A stretch of 37,315 bases of DNA from contig NZ_MRCS01000059.1 in the NCBI RefSeq assembly GCF_002303925.1, positions 1 through 37,315 of the forward strand. Reading direction: 5' to 3'. Below are positions 17,037 to 23,972 of the stretch, piece after piece. A program made the position numbers and the translations under genes. Under the pieces are notes generated by a model. It made no database searches, had not been told where the DNA came from, and saw only the letters and a program-made list of their open reading frames with translations. The stretch comes from Pseudomonas sp. ACN8 (GTDB lineage Bacteria > Pseudomonadota > Gammaproteobacteria > Pseudomonadales > Pseudomonadaceae). Position 1 is the first letter of the stretch. Every line of letters begins with the position of its first letter.

Positions 17037-17113
17037 TGGCTGATCCCGGCGGTCTGCGCTGTGGCGTTCGGGTAGAACGCCGTGGCACGGGCCGGCAGTG
17101 TCTTGATACGCAT
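17033..17113 (-). pseudogene. 26-codon frame, possible collapsed phuT remnant
   Basis: A 26-residue frame starts with a proper ribosome site (AAGGAATAGTCCCG before ATG 17113), reads MRIKTLPARATAFYPN in its first half, and ends in a TGA that overlaps the phuU start by four bases. It sits exactly where phuT lies in the P. aeruginosa operon. The first dozen residues look like the basic start of a signal peptide, and the rest could be a joined C terminus after an internal deletion. It could also be only a coupling leader peptide. Confidence 0.35.
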
Positions 17114-17133
17114 CGGGACTATTCCTTAGCCGA

Positions 17134-17226
17134 TCAGAGGGGGTGGCGGGCATCGAAACCTTCGTAGCGGGTGATGATGCCATCGACACTCGGCTTACGC
17201 ATACGCCACGGTTCGATCACACCGGG
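17134..17226 (-). pseudogene. 30-codon fragment resembling the C-terminal part of PhuS/HemS
   Basis: An open frame ends at a TGA at 17134 and reads VIEPWRMRKPSVDGIITRYE in its first part, with stop codons limiting it upstream. The W-x-x-RKP-x-x-DG-x-x-T pattern recalls a conserved motif of HemS/PhuS heme-handling proteins. No start codon with a ribosome site is seen. As phuS precedes phuT in P. aeruginosa, this is probably a decayed tail of phuS; the comparison is from memory. Confidence 0.35.
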
Positions 17227-17231
17227 TCAGG

Positions 17232-17256
17232 TGTTCATGTGCGGCGTCATTGAACA
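17232..17256. promoter_or_regulatory. Inverted repeat in the metE / heme operon divergent region
   Basis: TGTTCA (17232-17237) and TGAACA (17251-17256) form an inverted repeat about 100 bp upstream of metE. Just after it is TGAGAATAACTTGTGA, which has one good half of a Fur-box-like 7-1-7 pattern. Either could be an operator for metE or the heme genes. Confidence 0.3.
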
Positions 17257-17352
17257 TGAGAATAACTTGTGATCATCGCGATTAAAATGAGTTTGTCTCA
17301 CTCGCCTGCACTGTCGACAATGGCCCCATTGAACGCATTGGAGTTATTTGAC

Positions 17353-19641
17353 ATGGCTGTGGCCCATTCCCTTGGATTTCCGCGCATTGGTCGCGACCGT
17401 GAACTGAAAAAGGCGCAAGAGGCGTTCTGGAAGGGCGAGCTCGACGAAGCCGGTCTGCGCACCGTGGGCCGCGACCTGCGCAAGACCCACTGGGACTTGC
17501 AGAAAAAGGCCGGCATCGAACTGCTGCCGGTCGGTGACTTCGCCTGGTACGACCAGGTACTGACCCATTCGTTGATGTTCGGTGTGATCCCTGAGCGTTT
17601 TCGCCCGCACGATGGCAAGGCCAGCCTGCAAACCCTGTTCGGCATGGCGCGCGGCGTGAGCGACAGTTGCTGCGGCGGCGCGCATGCCCAGGAAATGACC
17701 AAGTGGTTCGACACCAACTATCACTACCTTGTCCCTGAATTCAGCACCGATCAGCAGTTCCAGCTCGGCTGGGACCAGTTGTTCGAAGAAGTCGAAGAAG
17801 CCCGCGCACTGGGCCATAACGTTAAGCCGATGATCATCGGCCCGTTGACTTACCTGTGGCTGGGCAAGGCCAAGGGCGCCGAATTCGACAAGCTTGAGCT
17901 GCTGGATCGTCTGTTGCCGCTGTACGGCCAGATCTTCCAGCGCCTGGCGGCACAGGGCGTCGAGTGGGTGCAAATCGATGAGCCGATCCTGGTGCTCGAC
18001 CTGCCACAGGAATGGAAAAATGCCTTTGAGCGGGCCTACAACCTGATTCAGCGAGACCCGCTGAAGAAACTGGTCGCCACTTACTTCGGTGGGCTGGAAG
18101 AGAATCTGGGCCTGGCCGCCAATCTGCCGGTGGACGGCCTGCACATCGATCTGGTGCGCGCACCGGAGCAATTCCCGACCATCCTCGATCGTCTGCCGGC
18201 CTACAAAGTTTTGTCGCTGGGGGTGGTCAACGGCCGTAACGTCTGGCGCTGCGACCTGGAAAACGCTTTGGTCACACTGCAGCATGCTCATGAGCGTCTG
18301 GGTGATCGCCTGTGGGTCGCGCCATCCTGCTCGCTGCTGCACAGCCCGGTTGACCTGGGTCGTGAAGACAAGCTCGATGCCGAACTGAAAAGCTGGCTGG
18401 CGTTTGCCGTGCAGAAGTGTGAAGAAGTCGCGGTGCTGGCTCAGGCGGTCAACGCGCCGGAAGCGCCGAAGGTGCTTGAAGCGCTGACTCAAAGCCGCGC
18501 GGTGCAGGCCAGCCGTGCTGCGTCGCCACGCATTCACAAGCCAGCCGTGCAGGCGCGGGTTGCTGCCATCACCGCCCAGGACAGCCAGCGTCACTCGCCG
18601 TTTGCCCAGCGTATCGAGAAACAGCGCGCCGGCCTGAACCTGCCGCTGTTCCCGACCACCACCATCGGTTCGTTCCCGCAAACCGCGTCGATCCGACTGG
18701 CTCGCCAGTCGTTCAAGCAAGGCAAGCTGACCGAAGCCGAATACACCGAAGCCATGCACAGCGAGATTCGTCACGCCGTGCACGTGCAGGAGCAGCTGGG
18801 CCTGGACGTGCTGGTGCACGGTGAAGCCGAGCGCAACGACATGGTCGAATACTTCGCCGAGCAACTCGACGGCTACGTGTTCACCCGTTTCGGCTGGGTC
18901 CAGAGCTACGGTTCGCGCTGTGTGAAACCGGCGGTGATCTTCGGCGACCTGAGCCGCCCGAAAGCCATGACCGTGGAGTGGATCCGCTATGCCCAGGGCC
19001 TCACCGACAAGGTGATGAAGGGCATGTTGACCGGTCCCGTGACCATGCTGATGTGGTCGTTCCCGCGCGAAGACGTGACCCGCGAAGTGCAGGCCCGCCA
19101 ACTGGCGCTGGCGATCCGTGATGAAGTGGTGGACCTGGAAGCCGCCGGGATCAAGATCGTGCAGGTCGACGAAGCCGCGTTCCGCGAAGGCCTGCCATTG
19201 CGCCGGGCGCAGTGGCAGCACTATCTGGACTGGGCGACCGAAGTGTTCCGCCTGTGCGCCTCTGGTGTGCGTGACGAAACCCAGATCCACACCCACATGT
19301 GCTACAGCGAGTTCAACGATGTGATCGAGTCCATCGCCGCCATGGATGCCGACGTGATCACCATCGAAACCTCGCGCTCGGACATGGAACTGCTGGACGC
19401 GTTCGAAGCCTTCGCCTACCCGAACGAAATCGGCCCGGGCGTGTACGACATCCATTCGCCAAGGGTGCCGGACTCCTCGGAAATGGCCAACCTGCTACGC
19501 AAGGCCGCCAAGCGCATTCCCGCCGACCGCCTGTGGGTCAACCCGGACTGCGGCCTGAAAACCCGCGGCTGGCCGGAAACCGAAGCGGCGCTGGTGCACA
19601 TGGTCAACGCTGCGCGCCATCTGCGCAAAGAATGGGCCTGA
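17353..19641 (+). CDS. metE: Cobalamin-independent methionine synthase
   Basis: This 762-residue cytoplasmic enzyme transfers the methyl group of 5-methyltetrahydropteroyl-triglutamate to homocysteine. The start MAVAHSLGFPRIGRDREL is preceded by GGAG at good spacing; an upstream ATG at 17269 adds 28 unlikely residues. The two barrel halves are present, with the catalytic zinc ligands H648 and C650 in HTHMCYSEF, Glu near 672 and C733 in NPDCGLKTRG; the 83-residue distance between the two Cys equals that in E. coli MetE. The second-half motif TTTIGSFPQT is intact. No metR gene is adjacent, so regulation cannot be inferred from neighbours. Confidence 0.97.
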   Translation: MAVAHSLGFPRIGRDRELKKAQEAFWKGELDEAGLRTVGRDLRKTHWDLQKKAGIELLPVGDFAWYDQVLTHSLMFGVIPERFRPHDGKASLQTLFGMARGVSDSCCGGAHAQEMTKWFDTNYHYLVPEFSTDQQFQLGWDQLFEEVEEARALGHNVKPMIIGPLTYLWLGKAKGAEFDKLELLDRLLPLYGQIFQRLAAQGVEWVQIDEPILVLDLPQEWKNAFERAYNLIQRDPLKKLVATYFGGLEENLGLAANLPVDGLHIDLVRAPEQFPTILDRLPAYKVLSLGVVNGRNVWRCDLENALVTLQHAHERLGDRLWVAPSCSLLHSPVDLGREDKLDAELKSWLAFAVQKCEEVAVLAQAVNAPEAPKVLEALTQSRAVQASRAASPRIHKPAVQARVAAITAQDSQRHSPFAQRIEKQRAGLNLPLFPTTTIGSFPQTASIRLARQSFKQGKLTEAEYTEAMHSEIRHAVHVQEQLGLDVLVHGEAERNDMVEYFAEQLDGYVFTRFGWVQSYGSRCVKPAVIFGDLSRPKAMTVEWIRYAQGLTDKVMKGMLTGPVTMLMWSFPREDVTREVQARQLALAIRDEVVDLEAAGIKIVQVDEAAFREGLPLRRAQWQHYLDWATEVFRLCASGVRDETQIHTHMCYSEFNDVIESIAAMDADVITIETSRSDMELLDAFEAFAYPNEIGPGVYDIHSPRVPDSSEMANLLRKAAKRIPADRLWVNPDCGLKTRGWPETEAALVHMVNAARHLRKEWA

Positions 19642-19664
19642 CGCTTTAGTGTGTACGCCACTGA

Positions 19665-20422
19665 ACCTGTAGGAGCGGGCTTGCTCGCGATGACTGAGTG
19701 TCAAACGACATTGATGTCGAATGTGCCGACCTCATCGCGAGCAGGCTCGCTCCCACAATGATTTGGGTGGTTCGCAGATGTTGCGTACAGCCACTGAAAC
19801 CTGTGGGAGCGAGCCTGCTCGCGATGACTGAGTGTCAAACGACATCGATGTCGAATGTGCCGACCTCATCGCGAGCAAGCTCGCTCCCACAATGATTTGG
19901 GTGGTTCGCAGATTTTGCGTACAGCCACTGAAACCTGTGGGCGAGCCTGCTCGCGAAGGCGGAATATCAGGCGACATCGATGTCGAATGTGCCGACCTCA
20001 TCGCGAGCAAGCTCGCTCCCACAATGATTTGGGGGGTTCGCAGATTTTGCGTACAGCCACTGAAACCTGTGGGAGCGAGCCTGCTCGCGATGACTGAGTG
20101 TCAAACGACATCGATGTCGAATGTGCCGACCTCATCGCGGGCAAGCTCGCTCCCACAATGATTTGGGTGGTTCGCAGATTTTGCGTACAGCCGCTGAACC
20201 TGTGTGCGAGCCTGCTCGCGAAGGCGGAGTGTCAGGCGACATCGATGTCGAATGTGCCGACCTCATCGCGAGCAGGCTCGCTCCCACAATGATTTGGGTG
20301 GTTCGCAGATGTTGCGTACAGCCACTGAAACCTGTGGGAGCGAGCCTGCTCGCGATGACTGAGTGTCAAACGACATTGATGTCGAATGTGCCGACCTCAT
20401 CGCGAGCAGGCTCGCTCCTACA
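19665..20422. repeat. Six-unit tandem array of REP doublets, about 133 bp per unit
   Basis: Units begin (ACCTGT) at 19665, 19799, 19933, 20065, 20198 and 20330. Each has a forward REP, a loop, an inverted REP and (except the last) a constant spacer that runs AATGATTTGGGTGGTTCGCAG and on to CCACTGAA. In units 2-5 the loop holds the perfect palindrome CGACATCGATGTCG; in units 1 and 6 one base breaks it. Units 3 and 5 share a shortened REP and a different loop start, so units 2-3 and 4-5 look like a duplicated dimer. No gene is present between metE and the methyltransferase; the small frames here are repeat shadows. Confidence 0.95.
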
Positions 20423-21089
20423 GACGTGGTTCGGCCACCAATAGCAATGACTGTGGCACGGGGCTTTGCGGGTGCTGTGGCTCCTGCAAACCGGCCAATG
20501 CAAAGCCGGCCATGTCCAGCGCAATCAGCCAACTGGACAGGGTACGGAAATACCAGGGCATGGGCTGCCACTGCCCCTTGAACGCTGTGAAAGTTTCTTC
20601 CCGCCAACCATCCTGATAGTCGCCCGCCGCAGCCACCCACGGGTGCAGCGTCTGGATCACCAGCGCGCCACCCGGGGCGAGCAGGGTGTTCATGGCGGCG
20701 AGCAGGGGGATGATGTCCTGGTGCAGCAGGGCGAAGTTGGCGCAGATCAGGTTGTAGTCGCGGCCGATGTCGACTTTCGCTTCAGTCAGTTGTTCATAGC
20801 TCGCCAAATGCACCGGCGCAGCGCCCGCCGCTCGCGCCGCCTCCACCAGCGTCGCATCGCCATCCACACCGACCGCCTCGATACCCCGGTCTGCCAGCGC
20901 GCGCAACAACCAGCCTTCGCCGCAACCCAGGTCAAGCACACGTTCGGGCTGACGACCCAGCACCGCCAGCAGGATGGCCTGGTCGGTGACCGTTTGACGG
21001 CTTTCGATGCTGCCGCTGCGGATGGCGTCGATCCAGCTTTGGGCGTTGTGGTGCCAGCTGTCGAGGAGGGCGGATTCGGGGGCTGACAT
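20418..21089 (-). CDS. Class I SAM-dependent methyltransferase
   Basis: This 223-residue cytoplasmic protein has the class I methyltransferase pattern: motif I VLDLGCGEGW near residues 51-60, an acidic motif II GVDGDA, and the later motif LLAPGGALVIQTLHP. The substrate is unknown; the protein resembles small-molecule methyltransferases of the UbiE/Tam kind. The ATG at 21089 starts the conserved part, although the ribosome site is weak; the frame stays open to 21446 but upstream residues look non-coding. Its last codons and its TAG stop lie at the edge of the terminal REP element of the tandem array, so its C terminus may have been set by REP insertion. Confidence 0.8.
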   Translation of the reverse strand: MSAPESALLDSWHHNAQSWIDAIRSGSIESRQTVTDQAILLAVLGRQPERVLDLGCGEGWLLRALADRGIEAVGVDGDATLVEAARAAGAAPVHLASYEQLTEAKVDIGRDYNLICANFALLHQDIIPLLAAMNTLLAPGGALVIQTLHPWVAAAGDYQDGWREETFTAFKGQWQPMPWYFRTLSSWLIALDMAGFALAGLQEPQHPQSPVPQSLLLVAEPRL

Positions 21090-21144
21090 GGTCGATGTCC
21101 GGCGTGACGGGTTGGATGAAAGGATAGGGCAACAGCGGGTTGAT

Positions 21145-21172
21145 GGTGGTGCCGGTTTTACCCGGTACCACC
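21145..21172 (-). terminator. Strong hairpin after the DUF4287 gene
   Basis: GGTGGTGCCGG and CCGGTACCACC pair with one G-T position around a six-base loop, 13 bases beyond the DUF4287 stop. No T-run follows, so termination is only suggested. Confidence 0.4.
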
Positions 21173-21184
21173 GACAGCGCATGG

Positions 21185-21403
21185 CTAGGCGCTTTTGGTG
21201 GCTGCCAGATGATAGGCAACCAGCGCATTGGCGTGGCCATGGCCCATGCCGTGTTCGGCTTTGAGCCAGGCCACCATCTCCATGTGTTTCTTGTCGCTGA
21301 CGGTCTTGAGCAGGTCCAGCCAATGGCTGATCGGCTGCCCATACTTTTTTTCGATGGACGGGAAATACGAAGCCGGTCCTTTGGTTTTTGTCTCTTCGGT
21401 CAC
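21185..21403 (-). CDS. DUF4287-domain small protein
   Basis: This is a 72-residue soluble protein with the features of DUF4287: YFPSIEKKYGQPISHWLDLL followed by KKHMEMVAWLKAEHGMGHGHANALVAYHL. Function is unknown. It starts at a GTG (21403) with AAGGGAG upstream at suitable spacing. It is flanked by the methyltransferase and the cytochrome gene on the same strand, with gaps that give no clear sign of an operon. Confidence 0.8.
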   Translation of the reverse strand: MTEETKTKGPASYFPSIEKKYGQPISHWLDLLKTVSDKKHMEMVAWLKAEHGMGHGHANALVAYHLAATKSA

Positions 21404-21494
21404 GATGCAAACTCCCTTTTCGATTTTCCAGGTTCGAAAACAGCACCGGTTACGTTACTTATTTGCCGTCAATGCGTCCATCGGCAAGGCGTTC

Positions 21495-22016
21495 TCAGTC
21501 ATTCATCCCGTCATCGATCGCGATGCCCTGGGCACGCATGGCCTTGATCAACTCGCTACGGGTGCCGGGCAGGTTGAGCATGGTCTTGGCGCGCAATGCC
21601 GTGACTTCTTCGGCAGTGTAAGGCTGATAGTCGGCCGGCACGCTTTTGCCCGCCATGCCGTCTTCCCGCATCAGCCAATTGAGCAAGTCCGCCAGTTGCG
21701 CGTTGTTCAACGCCGACTGCGACATGCCCGGCACCCGCACGAGGAATTCGCGGCCACCGGGGACTTTGAGGAAGTTGCCGACAAAGCCTTTCATCCGTGG
21801 CGTGTCGTTGGCGGCGGAACCGCTGCCGTCGCCCAGGTGGCAACCGGCGCATTGCAGCTGGTAGTTCACGCCGACGCCATAACCGGCCTGGGCGATCGGG
21901 GTTTGCAGTGATTCATTGCCCGGCGCGTGATGCTGGTTCGGGTCGGGAATGGCCCGGGCATGGGCGAGCGGGGCGCCAAGGGCGCAGACGAGACCGAGTA
22001 AAATCAAACTACGCAT
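21495..22016 (-). CDS. Monoheme c-type cytochrome
   Basis: This 173-residue protein starts at ATG 22016 with GGAG upstream. The leader MRSLILLGLVCALGAPLAHA directs it to the periplasm. One heme site, CAGCH (C56, C59, H60), is present, and a Met in TPRM or VPGM may be the sixth ligand. As the gene directly follows aauBEDA on the same strand, and amine dehydrogenases pass electrons to azurin or c-type cytochromes, it is a candidate electron carrier for the amine dehydrogenase. A strong terminator and a REP doublet lie between it and aauA, so it probably has its own promoter or lower read-through expression. Confidence 0.85.
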   Translation of the reverse strand: MRSLILLGLVCALGAPLAHARAIPDPNQHHAPGNESLQTPIAQAGYGVGVNYQLQCAGCHLGDGSGSAANDTPRMKGFVGNFLKVPGGREFLVRVPGMSQSALNNAQLADLLNWLMREDGMAGKSVPADYQPYTAEEVTALRAKTMLNLPGTRSELIKAMRAQGIAIDDGMND

Positions 22017-22057
22017 GTAACCCAACTCCGCTGATGACCGGTTTGGCTCTGCATCCC

Positions 22058-22157
22058 TGTAGGAGCGAGCCTGCTCGCGAAGGGCGTCAACGATAACGCG
22101 TGCTGTCTGATTTAACGCGTCGCCTTTGAGTTTTTCGCGAGCAGCCTCGCTCCTACA
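22058..22157. repeat. REP doublet
   Basis: Inverted REP cores at 22058-22083 and 22133-22157 enclose a loop starting GGCGTCAACGATAACGCG, which is related to the loops of the doublets at 25267 and 27040. It lies between the cytochrome gene and the aau terminator. Confidence 0.85.
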
Positions 22158-22205
22158 GAGGTATAGAGGTACAGAGAACAGCTAAAAAAAGAAAAGCCGC
22201 CACAG

Positions 22206-22238
22206 AAAAAAAGCGCCGATTGCGCGAACAACCGGCGC
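22206..22238 (-). terminator. Intrinsic terminator of the aau operon
   Basis: On the minus strand GCGCCGGTTG and CAATCGGCGC form a stem with a six-base loop followed by seven T. It begins 13 bases after the aauA stop codon, so it should end the aauBEDA transcript before the cytochrome gene. Confidence 0.85.
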
Positions 22239-22250
22239 AAAGCGCGTTTT

Positions 22251-22772
22251 TTAAACGGCGACGCCGCGGATGACCGAAACGGTGCAGTGGTAGATGTGGG
22301 ATTTGGCGGCCAGGCACCAGTTCACATCGTTGTTGTTGAACGGGCGGTAGGCCGGTTCTTCACTGTCGTTACGGGTGCAGGCGCACTGGGCGCAGCTTTG
22401 CTTACCGCAGCAGTCGTTGTACGAAATGATGTAGTCCTTGCCGTCGGCCGGGTTGCGGCAGGTGCCGATCCAGGTCACTTGCGAGGCTTCGGTGCCCGGT
22501 GGGCAGGACGTCACCGACCCGCCGCAGCAGCTGCACAGAAAGCCGTCGATGGAGCAGTAGCGCCAGTAGTCGCAGCTGTTCGGATCACCGGGGTCACCGG
22601 CCTGTGCAGGCTCCGCGGCCAGGGCCTTGCTGGTGCGGTCCAGCGGTAGCAGCAGGGGCAGGGCGGCACCGGCCACCATCAGTGAACCCATGCGTGCCAG
22701 CAGTTTGCGGCGCGAAGTGGTGTCGGCGACACGGCGGGACGAACGCTCAAACAACAGATCCAGCAGTTTCAT
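22251..22772 (-). CDS. aauA: Aromatic amine dehydrogenase small (TTQ) subunit
   Basis: This 173-residue precursor of a TTQ-bearing light chain has a long twin-arginine leader (SRRVADTTSRRKLLARMG, then a hydrophobic stretch). The two Trp that form the TTQ cofactor are W101 in VTWIGTC and W152 in NDVNWC. The catalytic base Asp120 (YNDCCG) and Thr164 (HCTVS) are conserved. I count 14 Cys in the mature part, as in the Alcaligenes faecalis aromatic amine dehydrogenase, against 12 in methylamine dehydrogenase. Stretches such as GFLCSCCGG and DGKDYIISY also match the aromatic enzyme better. The enzyme oxidises aromatic primary amines (tyramine, phenylethylamine, tryptamine) to aldehydes in the periplasm. 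The gene is last in aauBEDA, 18 bp after aauD. Confidence 0.9.
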   Translation of the reverse strand: MKLLDLLFERSSRRVADTTSRRKLLARMGSLMVAGAALPLLLPLDRTSKALAAEPAQAGDPGDPNSCDYWRYCSIDGFLCSCCGGSVTSCPPGTEASQVTWIGTCRNPADGKDYIISYNDCCGKQSCAQCACTRNDSEEPAYRPFNNNDVNWCLAAKSHIYHCTVSVIRGVAV

Positions 22773-22790
22773 AAAGGTCTCCCTGCCTTA

Positions 22791-23417
22791 TCAGTGGCTA
22801 TGGCCGTGGCTGTGGTCGTGATCTTGGGTGTGCGGTTGGGCATTGAGGTACTGCTGCAGCGTGGCGTGCTTGAGGTGCTCGACTTCGAACAGGCTGTCCA
22901 GGTGCTCGCGGGAGTTGACCAGGCCTTTGGCGCGCAGGGTGCCGGCCTTGTCGATCAGCGCGGCGTACGGCAGCTTGCCAATCTGGTAGGTCATGCCCAC
23001 TTCCGGGCCGACCACATAAGTCGCGTCTTCCAGTTTGTGCTCACGGATCAGCGCTTGCTGGGCGTCCATGTCGCCGTCGCTGACGAACACTACGTCGAGG
23101 TTGCCTGCCTGCTCCCTGGCGATGGATTTGATCGCCGGCAGCAGCGATTTGCAGATCGGGCAGGTCGGCGAGAGGAAGAACAGCAGTTGCGATTTCTCGC
23201 CGGCATAACCGAAGTTCACCGGGCGACCGTGACGGTCGCTGGCGGTGACTTGCGGCGCGGGTTCATTGACCGCCACGCCTTTGTCCACCATCAACGCGCC
23301 GGCCGGCGCCAGGCGCCCGTGCAGCACGCCAATCTGCCGCACCAGGCCCATGACGACAAACGCCACGGCCACCAGCAGCACCCAGAGCAGAACGTTGGAA
23401 ACAATCAAGCCTTCCAT
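22791..23417 (-). CDS. aauD: MauD/AauD thioredoxin-like maturation protein
   Basis: This 208-residue protein has one N-terminal membrane anchor (about residues 6-24) and a periplasmic thioredoxin-like domain with CPIC in SPTCPICKSLLPAIK. MauD is needed to form or isomerise the many disulfides of the small subunit before TTQ is made, and loss of MauD stops small-subunit accumulation in methylamine users. The C terminus ends in a His-rich tail (HTQDHDHSHGHSH) that I do not remember as a general feature of the family and that may bind a metal. The gene lies 5 bp after aauE and 18 bp before aauA. Confidence 0.88.
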   Translation of the reverse strand: MEGLIVSNVLLWVLLVAVAFVVMGLVRQIGVLHGRLAPAGALMVDKGVAVNEPAPQVTASDRHGRPVNFGYAGEKSQLLFFLSPTCPICKSLLPAIKSIAREQAGNLDVVFVSDGDMDAQQALIREHKLEDATYVVGPEVGMTYQIGKLPYAALIDKAGTLRAKGLVNSREHLDSLFEVEHLKHATLQQYLNAQPHTQDHDHSHGHSH

Positions 23418-23422
23418 TTCGA

Positions 23423-23962
23423 TTACCTACCAATCAATTTGAGCAGAAGAGGGGAGTTCGCCAGCAGGCCATCGGCCGCGGCGTAGATGAGCAGCGCGAC
23501 CGCGGCGGCGGCCAGGGTCACGAAGCCATCGAACAGGTTCAGGTCGCGGGCAACCGGCGCCACGCTGGCCACCAGCGCAAGTAGCACCAGTGCGCTGTTA
23601 CGTGCCAGCAGCACCGGACGCAGTGGCTGTGCCTGGTCGGGACCGGCGCAACCGCAGTCGATGTCCGCGCGACCGCGCCACAGGTTGATGCCGATGGCGG
23701 CGGCGTACAGGGCCAACAGGCTGGCGGCGCTCAGCGCGGCATAACCGCGGCTGACCGGCACCAGCAGGGCAAAGGCGATGGCCAGTTCCAGCAGCGGCAC
23801 CAGCCGTGCCGTGGGGCGCACCAGCGCCTCGGGCAGCAGTTGATAGTCCGCCAGTTGCCGGGCGAAGCGGGCCGGCGCGCGCACCTTGTGGGTCGCGGCG
23901 CTGGCCAGCAACACCGCGATGGCGATGGCGCTGGCAATGATGAAGATCGGATCTGTGTGCAT
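23423..23962 (-). CDS. aauE: MauE/AauE membrane protein
   Basis: This 179-residue integral membrane protein has about four to five hydrophobic segments and belongs to the MauE/DoxX-like family. A Cys-containing motif DIDCGCAGP lies between segments and could take part in thiol redox exchange with AauD. MauE and MauD together are needed for folding or export of the amine dehydrogenase small subunit. The start at 23962 is preceded by AGAGG, and the gene lies 10 bp after aauB in a compact operon. Confidence 0.88.
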   Translation of the reverse strand: MHTDPIFIIASAIAIAVLLASAATHKVRAPARFARQLADYQLLPEALVRPTARLVPLLELAIAFALLVPVSRGYAALSAASLLALYAAAIGINLWRGRADIDCGCAGPDQAQPLRPVLLARNSALVLLALVASVAPVARDLNLFDGFVTLAAAAVALLIYAAADGLLANSPLLLKLIGR

Positions 23963-23972
23963 GGCGAACCTC

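Noticed and set aside
17227..17352. A cobalamin riboswitch controlling metE
   Set aside because: I could not find the conserved B12-box-like core in the upstream region on either strand.
17344..19455. A 703-codon frame antisense to metE
   Set aside because: Antisense shadow; metE has all zinc ligands and a normal ribosome site.
19665..20422. The regular 133-bp array considered as a CRISPR array
   Set aside because: The conserved part is most of the unit, spacers are not unique and no cas gene is present; it is made of REP doublets.
19698..20444. Small open frames repeated through the REP array
   Set aside because: They repeat because the DNA repeats (MSNDIDVECADLIAS and similar); there are no ribosome sites and no non-repeat sequence, so they are not a repeat protein.
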